From Alphaproteobacteria bacterium (GTDB lineage: Bacteria; Pseudomonadota; Alphaproteobacteria; Sphingomonadales; Kordiimonadaceae): a stretch of 64,000 nt of DNA. Where the stretch lies: assembly GCA_006226495.1 (NCBI GenBank), contig SBGU01000002.1:1-64000 (forward strand). The letters run 5' to 3'. A program made the position numbers and the translations under genes. This document shows positions 51,463 through 59,880 of this stretch, piece after piece (within the stretch, counting starts at the first letter, position 1; the number at the start of each line of letters is the position of its first letter). The notes beneath the pieces were generated by a model, which had not been told where the DNA came from, did not search any database, and was given only the letters and a program-made list of their open reading frames with translations.

Positions 51463-53655
51463 ATGACAACCAGATTCCATCGAGGAATTTCAGTTACAGC
51501 AATGGCGATCGCAATGGCGGCGCAGCCCGTATGGGCACAGGCTGATGCAGACAATGCCGGCGACGACAAGGTTGATTTCAGGCTGGAAGAGATCATTGTG
51601 AGCGCCCAGCGGCGCTCGGAAAGCCTGCAAGATGTGCCGGTGACCGTTACGGCGTTTGGCGCAACGGAAATCGAGCAGGCAAAGATTCAACAAATCGACG
51701 ATATCGTCACGCGGACGCCTGGCCTCAGCTTCGACGCCTTCCCGTCGTCACAGGCCAGATTGTATATTCGGGGCATCGGTTCATCCGACCGGGGCGCCGC
51801 GGGCGACCCCAGTGCTGCTGTATTTCTGGATGATATTTATCTGGGTCGTCCTGCCGCGATCGCATTCGATGCCTTTGATGTTGAACGCATTGAGGTCATG
51901 AAAGGCCCTCAGGGTACCTTGTATGGCCGCAACGTCGTCGGTGGGGCGATCAATGTCATTACCAAAAAGCCGGACCTGGACGAAGCCAGCGGCGCGCTGA
52001 GCGCAACGGTCGGCAACTACAACCGGCTTGATGGCGCCGGATATGCAAACATCCCGCTTTCAGAAGGCAAAAGTGCTCTCCGGATCAGCGGCTCATACCG
52101 GTCCCATGGCGGCTATGTAGAAAACCTGTACCTGGATCAAGACGTTGAGGACCAGGACACGCTCAGCGGTCGCTTGCAGTTTTTCGCCATGCCATCGGAA
52201 GCCCTGAGTTTCCTGCTGACAGTTGATGCGACCCGGGACAGGGCGCTGGCACCGGCAAACCATGTGCTGGAACTTGATACGTCCAATCCCTTGTCCAATT
52301 TCTACAGCCAGAATTTTGATCCCGACGTAACCTACGGCTCGGACCCGGGTTACCAGAACCGCGATACCTATGGAATTCGTGCTGAAATTTCCAATGATTT
52401 CAGCTTTGGCACGCTGTCCTTCCTTGGCTCCTATCGCGACCTTGACTACAGCTTCCGCTATGATTTTGACGGCGGCAACCCGGACCCGGACTCTCCCGGC
52501 TTTAACGCCGTTGCCGTCAGCGGGGGCAATGACGAAAAAGCCAAAATGTCCAGCCAGGAAGTCCGCCTGTCGGCCCTGCCGGAGAGCAAGGTTTCCTGGG
52601 TTGTCGGCCTGTATCATTACGCGCATGACGTGGACAGGTCGGATATCCTTGAACTGGATTCATTCCTGATTGCTCCCATTCCCCTCACGGAGAAATTCGT
52701 CGCAGATGCGTCGCTCGACAGTTATGCGGCTTTCGGCGATGCAACGGTCCCTGTCGGTGAAAGATGGAGTGTTTTTGCCGGGCTGCGATACTCGCGGGAC
52801 AAGAAGACGCAACGCGCCTACAACACAGACAGCATGGCCCCTCTGCGTGCAGATGAATTCTATGATGTGACGGCAGAGAAAAGCTTCGACGACTGGACCT
52901 ACCGCATGGGTGTGGAATTCGAGGCGACGCCTGATCACATGTTCTATGCGTCCATTTCACGCGGCTACAAGAGCGGCGGCTTCAACGACACGGCGTCCAA
53001 TGCCGTTGGTGCAGCGACACCGTTTGAGGCGGAAACGGCTGTGCAGTATGAAATTGGCCAGAAAAGCACCTTTCTGGATGGCTCCTTAATCTGGAACAAT
53101 ACGCTGTATTATATGGACTATTCCAATCTGCAGACCGGGCAGACCGTTGACGGAAAAAGCATTACCAGCAACGCCGGCAAGGCCCACATCAAGGGCTTCG
53201 AGACGCAACTGACAGCCAATGTGTCTGAGGGGCTGTATCTGTCCTTTGCCTATGCCTATACAGACGCGATCTTCGACGAATTCGTTGAAAATGAAGTCGA
53301 CTATTCCGGCAATCGTATTTCCCGTTCGCCGAAACACAAGCTGACGGTTTCACCCTCTTACACAACGAATCTTCCCGGTCTTGGTGCAGATCTGACGTTT
53401 GCGGTGGACTACAGGTACGCCAGCAAGATCTTTGACGACAACAGCAACCTGCCGCCGGAATTCCGGGACCCGACCCATTTTGTGGATGCACGCATCATTC
53501 TTGATGGTTTCAGCAACGGCATGTCCCTGTCGATCTGGGGCAAGAACCTGACCGATGAACGCACAAGGACTTTCCAGGGTGGTTTCCTCGGCGCGAATTT
53601 TGGCGCATTCAGCCCGCCCATGACGTTCGGCGCAACGCTCGGCCTGAAGTTCTAG
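51463..53655 (+). CDS. TonB-dependent outer-membrane receptor of the catabolic island
   Basis: 730-residue receptor with signal peptide ending QPVWAQ, a TonB-box-like stretch LEEIIVSAQRRSESLQDVP, a plug (IDDIVTRTPGLSFDAFPSS; LYIRGIGSSDRGAAGDPS; VERIEVMKGPQGTLYGRN) and a barrel ending TLGLKF. Smaller than the two receptors at 18.5 and 21.9 kb. ATG 51463 follows AAGGGGAGGA. Its operator-containing promoter is shared with the lipase-like gene, and the MBL hydrolase gene follows after a terminator-like hairpin. It probably imports the substrate of the island across the outer membrane; substrate unknown. Confidence 0.95.
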   Translation: MTTRFHRGISVTAMAIAMAAQPVWAQADADNAGDDKVDFRLEEIIVSAQRRSESLQDVPVTVTAFGATEIEQAKIQQIDDIVTRTPGLSFDAFPSSQARLYIRGIGSSDRGAAGDPSAAVFLDDIYLGRPAAIAFDAFDVERIEVMKGPQGTLYGRNVVGGAINVITKKPDLDEASGALSATVGNYNRLDGAGYANIPLSEGKSALRISGSYRSHGGYVENLYLDQDVEDQDTLSGRLQFFAMPSEALSFLLTVDATRDRALAPANHVLELDTSNPLSNFYSQNFDPDVTYGSDPGYQNRDTYGIRAEISNDFSFGTLSFLGSYRDLDYSFRYDFDGGNPDPDSPGFNAVAVSGGNDEKAKMSSQEVRLSALPESKVSWVVGLYHYAHDVDRSDILELDSFLIAPIPLTEKFVADASLDSYAAFGDATVPVGERWSVFAGLRYSRDKKTQRAYNTDSMAPLRADEFYDVTAEKSFDDWTYRMGVEFEATPDHMFYASISRGYKSGGFNDTASNAVGAATPFEAETAVQYEIGQKSTFLDGSLIWNNTLYYMDYSNLQTGQTVDGKSITSNAGKAHIKGFETQLTANVSEGLYLSFAYAYTDAIFDEFVENEVDYSGNRISRSPKHKLTVSPSYTTNLPGLGADLTFAVDYRYASKIFDDNSNLPPEFRDPTHFVDARIILDGFSNGMSLSIWGKNLTDERTRTFQGGFLGANFGAFSPPMTFGATLGLKF

Positions 53656-53664
53656 GGAAAAAAT

Positions 53665-53695
53665 TGGGACGCCCTGATAGGTCAGGGCGTCCCAT
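53665..53695 (+). terminator. Stem-loop after the receptor gene
   Basis: Perfect 13-base-pair stem TGGGACGCCCTGA/TCAGGGCGTCCCA with loop TAGG, followed by only TTTG. It may attenuate transcription and not fully stop it, since the MBL gene lies 95 bases downstream. A second hairpin GGCCGGC/GCCGGCC (53709-53726) precedes that gene. Confidence 0.7.
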
Positions 53696-53750
53696 TTGCA
53701 TATAGTCAGGCCGGCTTTCGCCGGCCAAATTTCAGCGATAGGACACCCCG

Positions 53751-55001
53751 ATGCGAAAATATCTGGCACTGATGGCGCTGGCTACCTGCCTTGTTTATCC
53801 AGGCACAATCCCGGGAAGCGGCAAAGCATTCGCGACCGGCTTTGCCAAGGGTGATGAAACAGCAAAGCAGCCATTCCGGGGACCCCTTGCACCAGACCTT
53901 CCGCTTGCCGGGGGCTATGATGGCGCGGCGAAGGCGCTGGCCCAGGTTGATGACAATCCGATCATCGCCTGGGAATATCGTATCTGGTGCGAAACCGGAT
54001 ACCGTTCCCCCGAAGACGCCGGGACCGGGCAGAAAGTCGATGACGCAGCAGATCTGCGGCGCGACTATATGTCCCCGAAGGGTTTTTTCCACAGCGAAAC
54101 GGCAAACAGATTGATGCCTGAGGATGGTGTTCCATTTCTGGAGAACGCCTGGTATTTCGGCGCCGACGGCCTTGGCGTTGTTGTGGTCAGGCGCCCGGAA
54201 GGGTTGCTGATCTTTGACACCATGGGCAACCGCGATCATTTCAAACTGGTGCTGTCACAGATGAAGGCGGCGGGTCTTGACCCGAAAGATACCCGCTATG
54301 TCTTTATCGGACATTTTCATCAGGACCATACCGGTGGTGTCAATCTGATCCGGGAAATTGCGCCGGATGTAAAGGTCGTGATCGGAGCGCCGGATGCCGC
54401 GATTATCGGCGAAGCGCGAGACGCATTACGCGCCGGCAAGATGCCTGAAGCCACCCTTCCCCTGAAGGCAGTGCCCTTCTATCGGAAGAAAGCCAAAACG
54501 CCCGAGGAATCGGTCAGGTTGCAGGAACAGCGCCTGGCAACCATTCCCCGGAGATTCGATATTCTCGTGGAACCGGATGCCGGTGTGAAGACCGGCATGC
54601 AGGTCATTGATGTGAGCCCTGCGACCCAGGTATATGCCATTCTCGCCCCGGGGCATACGCCGGGCCAAACCTGGTTCATTGTGCCGGTGGAACATCGCGG
54701 CGAAACACGTCAATTGCTGGTACAGAGCGGCAACGACATGCCTGACGAGGCAAAACAATATGCCAATTCTACCAGCTTTGTTCGTGCTGTTGCGGGACAG
54801 GTCGGCGCGGACACCATTATCAACACCCATGGGTATCAAGGGGCGATGTATTACCATTTGCGCCAGTTGAAAGCTGATCCAGGTGGCCCGAACCCCTTCG
54901 CAATGGGCCCGGACGGGATTGACCGTTTCCTTGGCATATTCGCAGAATGCCAGCGTGCCACCTACAACCGGCTGAAAGACGGAACCTGGCAGGCCTTCTA
55001 G
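53751..55001 (+). CDS. Exported metallo-beta-lactamase-fold hydrolase
   Basis: 416-residue exported protein with an N-terminal signal peptide. The metal site HFHQDHTGGVN is near residue 185, GLLIFDTMG before it is the usual MBL strand, and the further ligand regions are APGHTPGQTWF and NTHGYQGAMYYH. It resembles class B3-type beta-lactamases in motif but is longer and may be a lactonase, sulphatase or esterase. There is no adjacent beta-lactam gene. It is downstream of the TonB receptor of the catabolic island, in the same direction, so an extracytoplasmic hydrolysis step of the substrate is the likely role. Confidence 0.85.
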   Translation: MRKYLALMALATCLVYPGTIPGSGKAFATGFAKGDETAKQPFRGPLAPDLPLAGGYDGAAKALAQVDDNPIIAWEYRIWCETGYRSPEDAGTGQKVDDAADLRRDYMSPKGFFHSETANRLMPEDGVPFLENAWYFGADGLGVVVVRRPEGLLIFDTMGNRDHFKLVLSQMKAAGLDPKDTRYVFIGHFHQDHTGGVNLIREIAPDVKVVIGAPDAAIIGEARDALRAGKMPEATLPLKAVPFYRKKAKTPEESVRLQEQRLATIPRRFDILVEPDAGVKTGMQVIDVSPATQVYAILAPGHTPGQTWFIVPVEHRGETRQLLVQSGNDMPDEAKQYANSTSFVRAVAGQVGADTIINTHGYQGAMYYHLRQLKADPGGPNPFAMGPDGIDRFLGIFAECQRATYNRLKDGTWQAF

Positions 55002-55174
55002 GCAGCACATTCAATGGCGCACCCTGGACTTGCCGTTGAAAATCTCGCCTTCGGGGCGGCTGCCGATTTCATGGGCCCCACCGGCTGCATTGAAGGCCTT
55101 TCGGGGAGATCTGAACGGCCCAACGGACGATAACGCCCGGCAGGGCGCCGCTTTTGCGATTGCGTGCCCGCCGG

Positions 55175-56224
55175 TCAGGCTGCGTGGTCACCCGAGTTGA
55201 TGGGGCAGGAAACGATGCGTTCCTTATAGTCCGCCCATGAAGCATGGGTGAGCTTTTCGCGGTAGGGGATGCGGTCTTCGGGCACCAGGGTCCAGGCGAT
55301 GCCACCACACTTGCGCGCGGGGAACAATAGTTCGCCCAAGCGGGCCTCAAGCGGTCGGTGGTCGCCGAATTCATCAAAAAAGTCCCAGGCCACCAGGTCA
55401 CCCTGGCGCAGGCTGCGGCTGGCGTCCGACGGACCTGCCTGATCCTCGATGAAATCGGCCAACCCGTCCAGCTCGGCCTGCTCCGCGAACAGGCAGACAC
55501 AACTGTTGCCGTCTGCATCCTTCAGGAGATACCCGCCCGAGCGGCTGTGGTAATAATATTCGGCGAACGGAAATTCGGCATAAACCTCCGTCATCAGGGA
55601 GGCGAGCTGGTCACGCGCCGGGCCACTGTCTTCGGCCGCCCGCAGCGCACTGCGGAAGGGCGCCAGTTTTTCGGCCAGATATTCATGGTGCAGTTCCTCG
55701 ATCATGCCCTTGAGCTTCTGGAGCGCGAGCGGGTCCTTTTTCGAGATGAACCGGTCCATGACACCCGTATTGAAAGCTTCGATCGTGGCGCCTGCGTCAT
55801 CCATCTGCCCGGTCAGCAGGATGGTCTTGATGCCCGTGCCCTTGAGCGCGCGGCAGAAATCGAGCCCGCGCATGCCCGGCATCACCTCATCGACCACAGC
55901 GACGGAAACAATCTTGTAGCGCCCGCCCTTGACCGCAAAATCATGGATTCGGGAAGACTTCAGCAATACAAACCGGTCGCCGCTTTCGGCCTCGCGGCCT
56001 TCGGCAGGATAACCATGTTCGGAAAACAGGTTGAAGGCATCGGCGGCAAGTTTCTGGGAGGCGCGCACATAGGAAAGCGCGCCGTCGACCGAGGAATAAC
56101 CAAGCACGGCATGATGGCGGCCAAGCACGCTTCTGAGCGACCAGAGAAAATCCTCATCATCATCCAGAAGCAGGGTGCTGCAGGGATGATAGAACGGAAA
56201 CTCGGGATGGAACGGATTAGTCAC
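55175..56224 (-). CDS. Response regulator with unknown output domain (LqsR-like layout)
   Basis: 349-residue protein with an N-terminal receiver domain and a C-terminal half I do not recognise. The acid pocket is LLLDDDEDFLW (residues 18-28), the phospho-acceptor is D112 in VAVVDEVMPGMRGLDFC, the Thr/Ser is in ILLTGQMDDAG and the Lys in RFISKKDP. About 60 extra residues lie between the acid pocket and D112, so the acceptor is far from the usual residue 54. I recall the Legionella regulator LqsR with its acceptor at residue 108 and no DNA-binding output domain. The C-terminal half (YAEFPFAEYYYHSRSGGYLL, WDFFDEFGDHRPLEARLGE) has no DNA-binding motif. Start GTG 56224 has GGAGG upstream. Confidence 0.8.
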   Translation of the reverse strand: MTNPFHPEFPFYHPCSTLLLDDDEDFLWSLRSVLGRHHAVLGYSSVDGALSYVRASQKLAADAFNLFSEHGYPAEGREAESGDRFVLLKSSRIHDFAVKGGRYKIVSVAVVDEVMPGMRGLDFCRALKGTGIKTILLTGQMDDAGATIEAFNTGVMDRFISKKDPLALQKLKGMIEELHHEYLAEKLAPFRSALRAAEDSGPARDQLASLMTEVYAEFPFAEYYYHSRSGGYLLKDADGNSCVCLFAEQAELDGLADFIEDQAGPSDASRSLRQGDLVAWDFFDEFGDHRPLEARLGELLFPARKCGGIAWTLVPEDRIPYREKLTHASWADYKERIVSCPINSGDHAA

Positions 56225-56412
56225 GCGATCGCCCTCCGGAACTGGCAAGCCCTGTCCATGGCATGCGACTGTCGACAATACCCCTCTTGGTCACTATTGA
56301 TTCTTCCTAAAATTGCAGTCAAAGATTTGCGGTTGTCGCCGCTTTTGTAAAGTGGAAATCTTGCCATCCGCATTACTTTAGCATAGTGCGACCTGTAACT
56401 GGGAGGAATCAG

Positions 56413-57099
56413 ATGGCCGAGCATGCCGAAAACCAGGATCGCCTGCAGGCGCTGATGGCACGGCGCCAGGCGGCAGCCCTGCTTCATGACATCAATTCCC
56501 CCCTCCTGACAATCCGTACCTTGTCGCAACTGTTGCTGGAAGACGAGAAAAGCAACCGGACCGAGGTTGCCACCCGGATCGAGGCCCAGGTGGACCGGAT
56601 CGGGCGGCTTCTGGACGCCTATTGGCAGATGCTGGACCATACCATCCCCGCAAGCACGGACCCGGCAACCGGAATTCCGCAGACCACAGGCTCCACAGGC
56701 ATGGCCACCGGACCACTTGAAATCCTGCTTGTTGAGGATGACGACATCCACCAGGAGGTCGGCCGCCGGCTTCTGGCACAGATGGGCCACCATGTCACCC
56801 TGTGCGAAAGCGGCGCGGACGCCCTCAGGCTATGCAAAAGCCGGCACTTCGATATCGTCTTTGTCGACCAGCATGGGCCAAACATGCTTGGGACCGAATT
56901 TGCCCGCGCCCAGCGTGCTGCCGCTCACGCAGCCGGCCGCCCTCGCCTTGTCGGCATGTCCTGCGATCCCCGCACCGACGAAATGCGCAGCGAATGCCTG
57001 CTGAACGGCATGCAAGATTATCTGGAAAAACCGCTGACCCGCGACAAGCTGGCCACGATACTGGACAGCCTGTTCAACCAGCGCCCACACGCGGGATAG
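56413..57099 (+). CDS. Phospho-histidine helix fused to a receiver domain
   Basis: 228-residue cytoplasmic protein. Residues 10-75 form a dimerisation/His-phosphotransfer-like helix with AALLHDINSPLLTIRTL (His25, H-box like). Residues 101-225 are a receiver domain: LLVEDDDIHQEVG (acid pocket 108-110), FDIVFVDQHGPNML (phospho-acceptor D152), LVGMSCDP and DYLEKPLTRDK (Lys206). There is no ATPase domain between or after them, so it cannot be a kinase and is probably a phosphorelay or acceptor protein. ATG 56413 has GGGAGGA upstream. It is divergent from the response-regulator gene and overlaps the kinase gene tail-to-tail by 26 bases. Confidence 0.8.
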   Translation: MAEHAENQDRLQALMARRQAAALLHDINSPLLTIRTLSQLLLEDEKSNRTEVATRIEAQVDRIGRLLDAYWQMLDHTIPASTDPATGIPQTTGSTGMATGPLEILLVEDDDIHQEVGRRLLAQMGHHVTLCESGADALRLCKSRHFDIVFVDQHGPNMLGTEFARAQRAAAHAAGRPRLVGMSCDPRTDEMRSECLLNGMQDYLEKPLTRDKLATILDSLFNQRPHAG

Positions 57100-59146
57100 A
57101 CCCCGTCGCCCGCTGCGCCGATGCCCCTTCAACCGGTAGGGACAGGGTGAATTCTGTCCCGGTACCAAGCTCGCTTGAAACCACGACCGTACCGGCATGG
57201 GTTTCGGTGATGCGGCGGATGACCCCAAGCCCGAGCCCGGTGCCGTTTTCCGCACGGCGGGTTGTCTCCGGCGCCTGCCACAGGGTGGCGATCCGTTCCT
57301 TGGCAATGCCGCAGCCATTGTCCTGCACACAGCACCCGATGCGCCGGGACGCAGCGTCATACCAGGTCCAGATGCGCACCATATGGTCGTCCTTGTCCTG
57401 CGCCGAGAAGGCATTGGACAAAAGATTGGAAATCAGGATCTCCAGCTCTTCCTCATAACCGACAAGCGGTGGCAACGGGTCGAGCGACATGGATACGGTA
57501 CCGGCCTTGGTCGGGAAACTGCCAACCACCCGTTCGATGACCGTGTTCAGGTTCACCGGGCCCTTGCGCTTGTGGTGGTTGCCTTTCAGCATGCCGGTCA
57601 TGGTGGCGACCAGCGCATGGCCCTTGCGGACCTGTTCAAGGATACGGGCCTGCCGTTCCTCGGCCGAAAAGGCATCGCCCGCCAGCAACAAAGCCTCGAT
57701 ATTCGAAAATGGCGTCTTGACGTCATGGTTATATTCATTGAGCCGCGACACGACGGACAGGGTCTTTTCAGCTTCGTCCAGGCTGGTTTCGAGTTTCAGG
57801 AGCGCAATCAGGGTCTCGAGCACGGGCCCGACTTCCGACCCGAACCAGTTCAGAAGGCGCACATCGTCGTAACTGAACTGTTCCTGCTTGCCGGGTGCAC
57901 CCAGAAGCACAAAACCCACCGTTTCCTGCCCGATACGGATCGGCACGACGGCGCTGGCACCCAGACGCTCCAGGTCTTCACGAAGCGCGGGGGCGGCGTC
58001 ATCGTAAAATTGCGTCTCGGCGATATCGTTTGGTCGACGGCTGAAGATCGAGCCTTCAAGGGCCGATACAGGCGCCTGCGGCCCGATGGCCGCAGTGCCG
58101 GCCGCCGGATCGAACGCGCGGCAGGGGCCACCGGTCGGGCCACCTGTGAAGCGGGAGTTCAGGTGAATACTGTAGCCCCTGACGCCAACAAGCCGCCTGA
58201 ACACCTCGTCACACAGCTTGCCAAAGGCGTCGACCGAAGAACAGTTTTTAAGCGCGGTCAGGACCCACGACCTGGCAAAATCGAAATTATAATGCCGGCC
58301 AAGCTGATATTTGTTCCGGAGTTCGGCCAGGAAGCGTGTGAAGCGCGGGTAGATTTCCAGAATACCCAGGAGAATCACCACCTGGATCACCATATTTTCG
58401 GGCTGGTTGGGGCTCAGGCGTTCGTTGGCCTCGCCGACCAGGAAAAAGACCGACAGGAGCCCGGTTGCCGCCGCAAGCTTCAGGAGGCCGTTGTCGAACA
58501 CGCTGCGGATGCTGGAAAGCCGGTGCCGCGCGGTCGCATAGGCAAAACAGGACAGCACAGCAAGGTTGCCTGCGGTGCCTGCAATCAGCTTCGAGAACTC
58601 GAAGCTCAATACACCCAGAAGGGTGCCTACACCCACACCAACCGTGATCCAGCGCAAGCGCTGCTTTTCGGCGAACACCGCCCGCCGGTAGGCTTTTATG
58701 CCCAGGGCGACAGAGGCAACGCCGGCAAAGACAAAATTCCAGCGGTGAATACTGGTCACCAGGTCCGGGATCGGCGAATAGCGCGTTTCCGTAGGGGTGA
58801 GGTCGGTCGGCAGGGCAAAGACATTCACCACGGAAATGGCAATGCCGACAGCAAAGGGCAAGGCCATCAGCGCAATGATGCCGCCTGTCAGCCGTGTCCG
58901 CGTGGTCAGGACCATGAAACACAGGAGGAGCGGGGCAATCATGAACATGCCGGGCCGTGTGATCTGGAAGAGCGGCGTCAGAAGGTCCAGATCCTTGACG
59001 TATGTCAGGAAAAACAGCTCAAGCGACCAGACACCGCCGGAAACCGCCAACAGCGAAAAGGCAACAGCGGCACGACTGCGGCTTTTGGCCAGCACGAGCC
59101 CTGCCACAAAAAAGTCGATTAGCGCTGTCAGAAAATAGGCAAGCAC
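57074..59146 (-). CDS. Multi-span GAF histidine kinase
   Basis: 690-residue sensor kinase. The N-terminal 270 residues have about seven to eight membrane spans (for example ALIDFFVAGLVLA, MFMIAPLLLCFMV and NLAVLSCFAYATARHRLSSI), the layout of 7TM histidine-kinase sensor domains. A GAF-like domain covers about 290-450. The H-box is RLNEYNHDVKTPFSNIEAL with His474, and the ATPase has N578 in LLSNAF, DNGCGIA (609-615) and GTGLGLG (635-641). The H-box differs from the usual S-H-E-[LI]-R-[ST]-P-L, with N-H-D-V-K-T-P-F. Start GTG 59146 with AGGA upstream. It lies 137 bases downstream of the acyltransferase gene, same direction. Confidence 0.88.
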   Translation of the reverse strand: MLAYFLTALIDFFVAGLVLAKSRSRAAVAFSLLAVSGGVWSLELFFLTYVKDLDLLTPLFQITRPGMFMIAPLLLCFMVLTTRTRLTGGIIALMALPFAVGIAISVVNVFALPTDLTPTETRYSPIPDLVTSIHRWNFVFAGVASVALGIKAYRRAVFAEKQRLRWITVGVGVGTLLGVLSFEFSKLIAGTAGNLAVLSCFAYATARHRLSSIRSVFDNGLLKLAAATGLLSVFFLVGEANERLSPNQPENMVIQVVILLGILEIYPRFTRFLAELRNKYQLGRHYNFDFARSWVLTALKNCSSVDAFGKLCDEVFRRLVGVRGYSIHLNSRFTGGPTGGPCRAFDPAAGTAAIGPQAPVSALEGSIFSRRPNDIAETQFYDDAAPALREDLERLGASAVVPIRIGQETVGFVLLGAPGKQEQFSYDDVRLLNWFGSEVGPVLETLIALLKLETSLDEAEKTLSVVSRLNEYNHDVKTPFSNIEALLLAGDAFSAEERQARILEQVRKGHALVATMTGMLKGNHHKRKGPVNLNTVIERVVGSFPTKAGTVSMSLDPLPPLVGYEEELEILISNLLSNAFSAQDKDDHMVRIWTWYDAASRRIGCCVQDNGCGIAKERIATLWQAPETTRRAENGTGLGLGVIRRITETHAGTVVVSSELGTGTEFTLSLPVEGASAQRATGSIPRVGAG

Positions 59147-59283
59147 GGGGGCATCCTGAACACATCAATGGCCTCAGCTTCTGTCATACCATGATTGGGG
59201 CCGCCGTACACCCGAAAAGAGATAAATGACAATGGAAGGATGTATTATCCTTCCATTGTTGAAAGTTTTACGCGCATTGCCGC

Positions 59284-59880
59284 CTAAAGGTTGAGGCCAA
59301 ATCTCGCAAAGGTATTGGACAGCGCGGCATCGGCCAGCGCCGCTTTCCTGAGCGACATGATCGGGCAGGCGAGAAGCTGGATCTGGAAATTCAGCGTGCG
59401 CGCCTGCCGCACCTCGGACACCGGTTCAAAATGCATGGTGCGGTAGAAACGCGCGTGTTCCGGCCGGGTTTCGGTCAGGATATAGTCGGCACCCACTTCC
59501 TTGGCCATGTCGAAAATATGGCCAAAGAGCTTGAGTTTCAATCGGTTCTGCCGGTTCTGGAAACTCGGATGCACGACAAATTTGCTGGATTCGACCAGGA
59601 CTTCACCACAGTCGGAATAGCGCTCGACCACGTCGCCGAATACTTCCATGGACGGAATGGGCAGCTCCGGCTGCTCGGGATCATAGACCGAGGCGCGGAT
59701 GGAACCTGCCGGCACACCCTCAACATATTCGATGAAGGACTGGCAATTCTCGGCCCGGTCGTACCCATCCATGAACATGCGCTGATGGTTCGGCCGGATC
59801 GAGTCGTTGCCCAGGTATGCGGTGTAGCGCAACTCATAGATGTCCCGGGTGGCGGCGGTTTGATGTTGGCTTGTAAACAT
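59284..59880 (-). CDS. FeeM/LuxI-like N-acyl amino acid synthase
   Basis: 198-residue GNAT-type acyltransferase. The N-terminal DIYELRYTAYLGNDSIRPN, the middle EVLVESSKFVVHPSFQN and ADYILTETRPEHARFYRTMHFEP are the features of the FeeM/LuxI-related N-acyl amino acid synthases (the T-x-x-P-x-H-x-x-F-Y motif near residue 145). Such enzymes use acyl-ACP to acylate amino acids such as tyrosine or make homoserine-lactone type signals. The related PEP-CTERM/exosortase-associated acyltransferases are an alternative, but no exosortase is in the window. ATG 59880 has GGGAG 6 bases upstream. It lies upstream of the kinase gene in the same direction. Product and substrate unknown. Confidence 0.82.
   Translation of the reverse strand: MFTSQHQTAATRDIYELRYTAYLGNDSIRPNHQRMFMDGYDRAENCQSFIEYVEGVPAGSIRASVYDPEQPELPIPSMEVFGDVVERYSDCGEVLVESSKFVVHPSFQNRQNRLKLKLFGHIFDMAKEVGADYILTETRPEHARFYRTMHFEPVSEVRQARTLNFQIQLLACPIMSLRKAALADAALSNTFARFGLNL

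Noticed and set aside
53751-55001. Beta-lactam resistance by the MBL protein
   Set aside because: The HxHxDH motif is shared by many hydrolases, the protein is longer than B3 enzymes, and its neighbours are catabolic.
57197-59122. 641-codon plus-strand frame opposite the sensor kinase
   Set aside because: Antisense shadow of a kinase with intact motifs.
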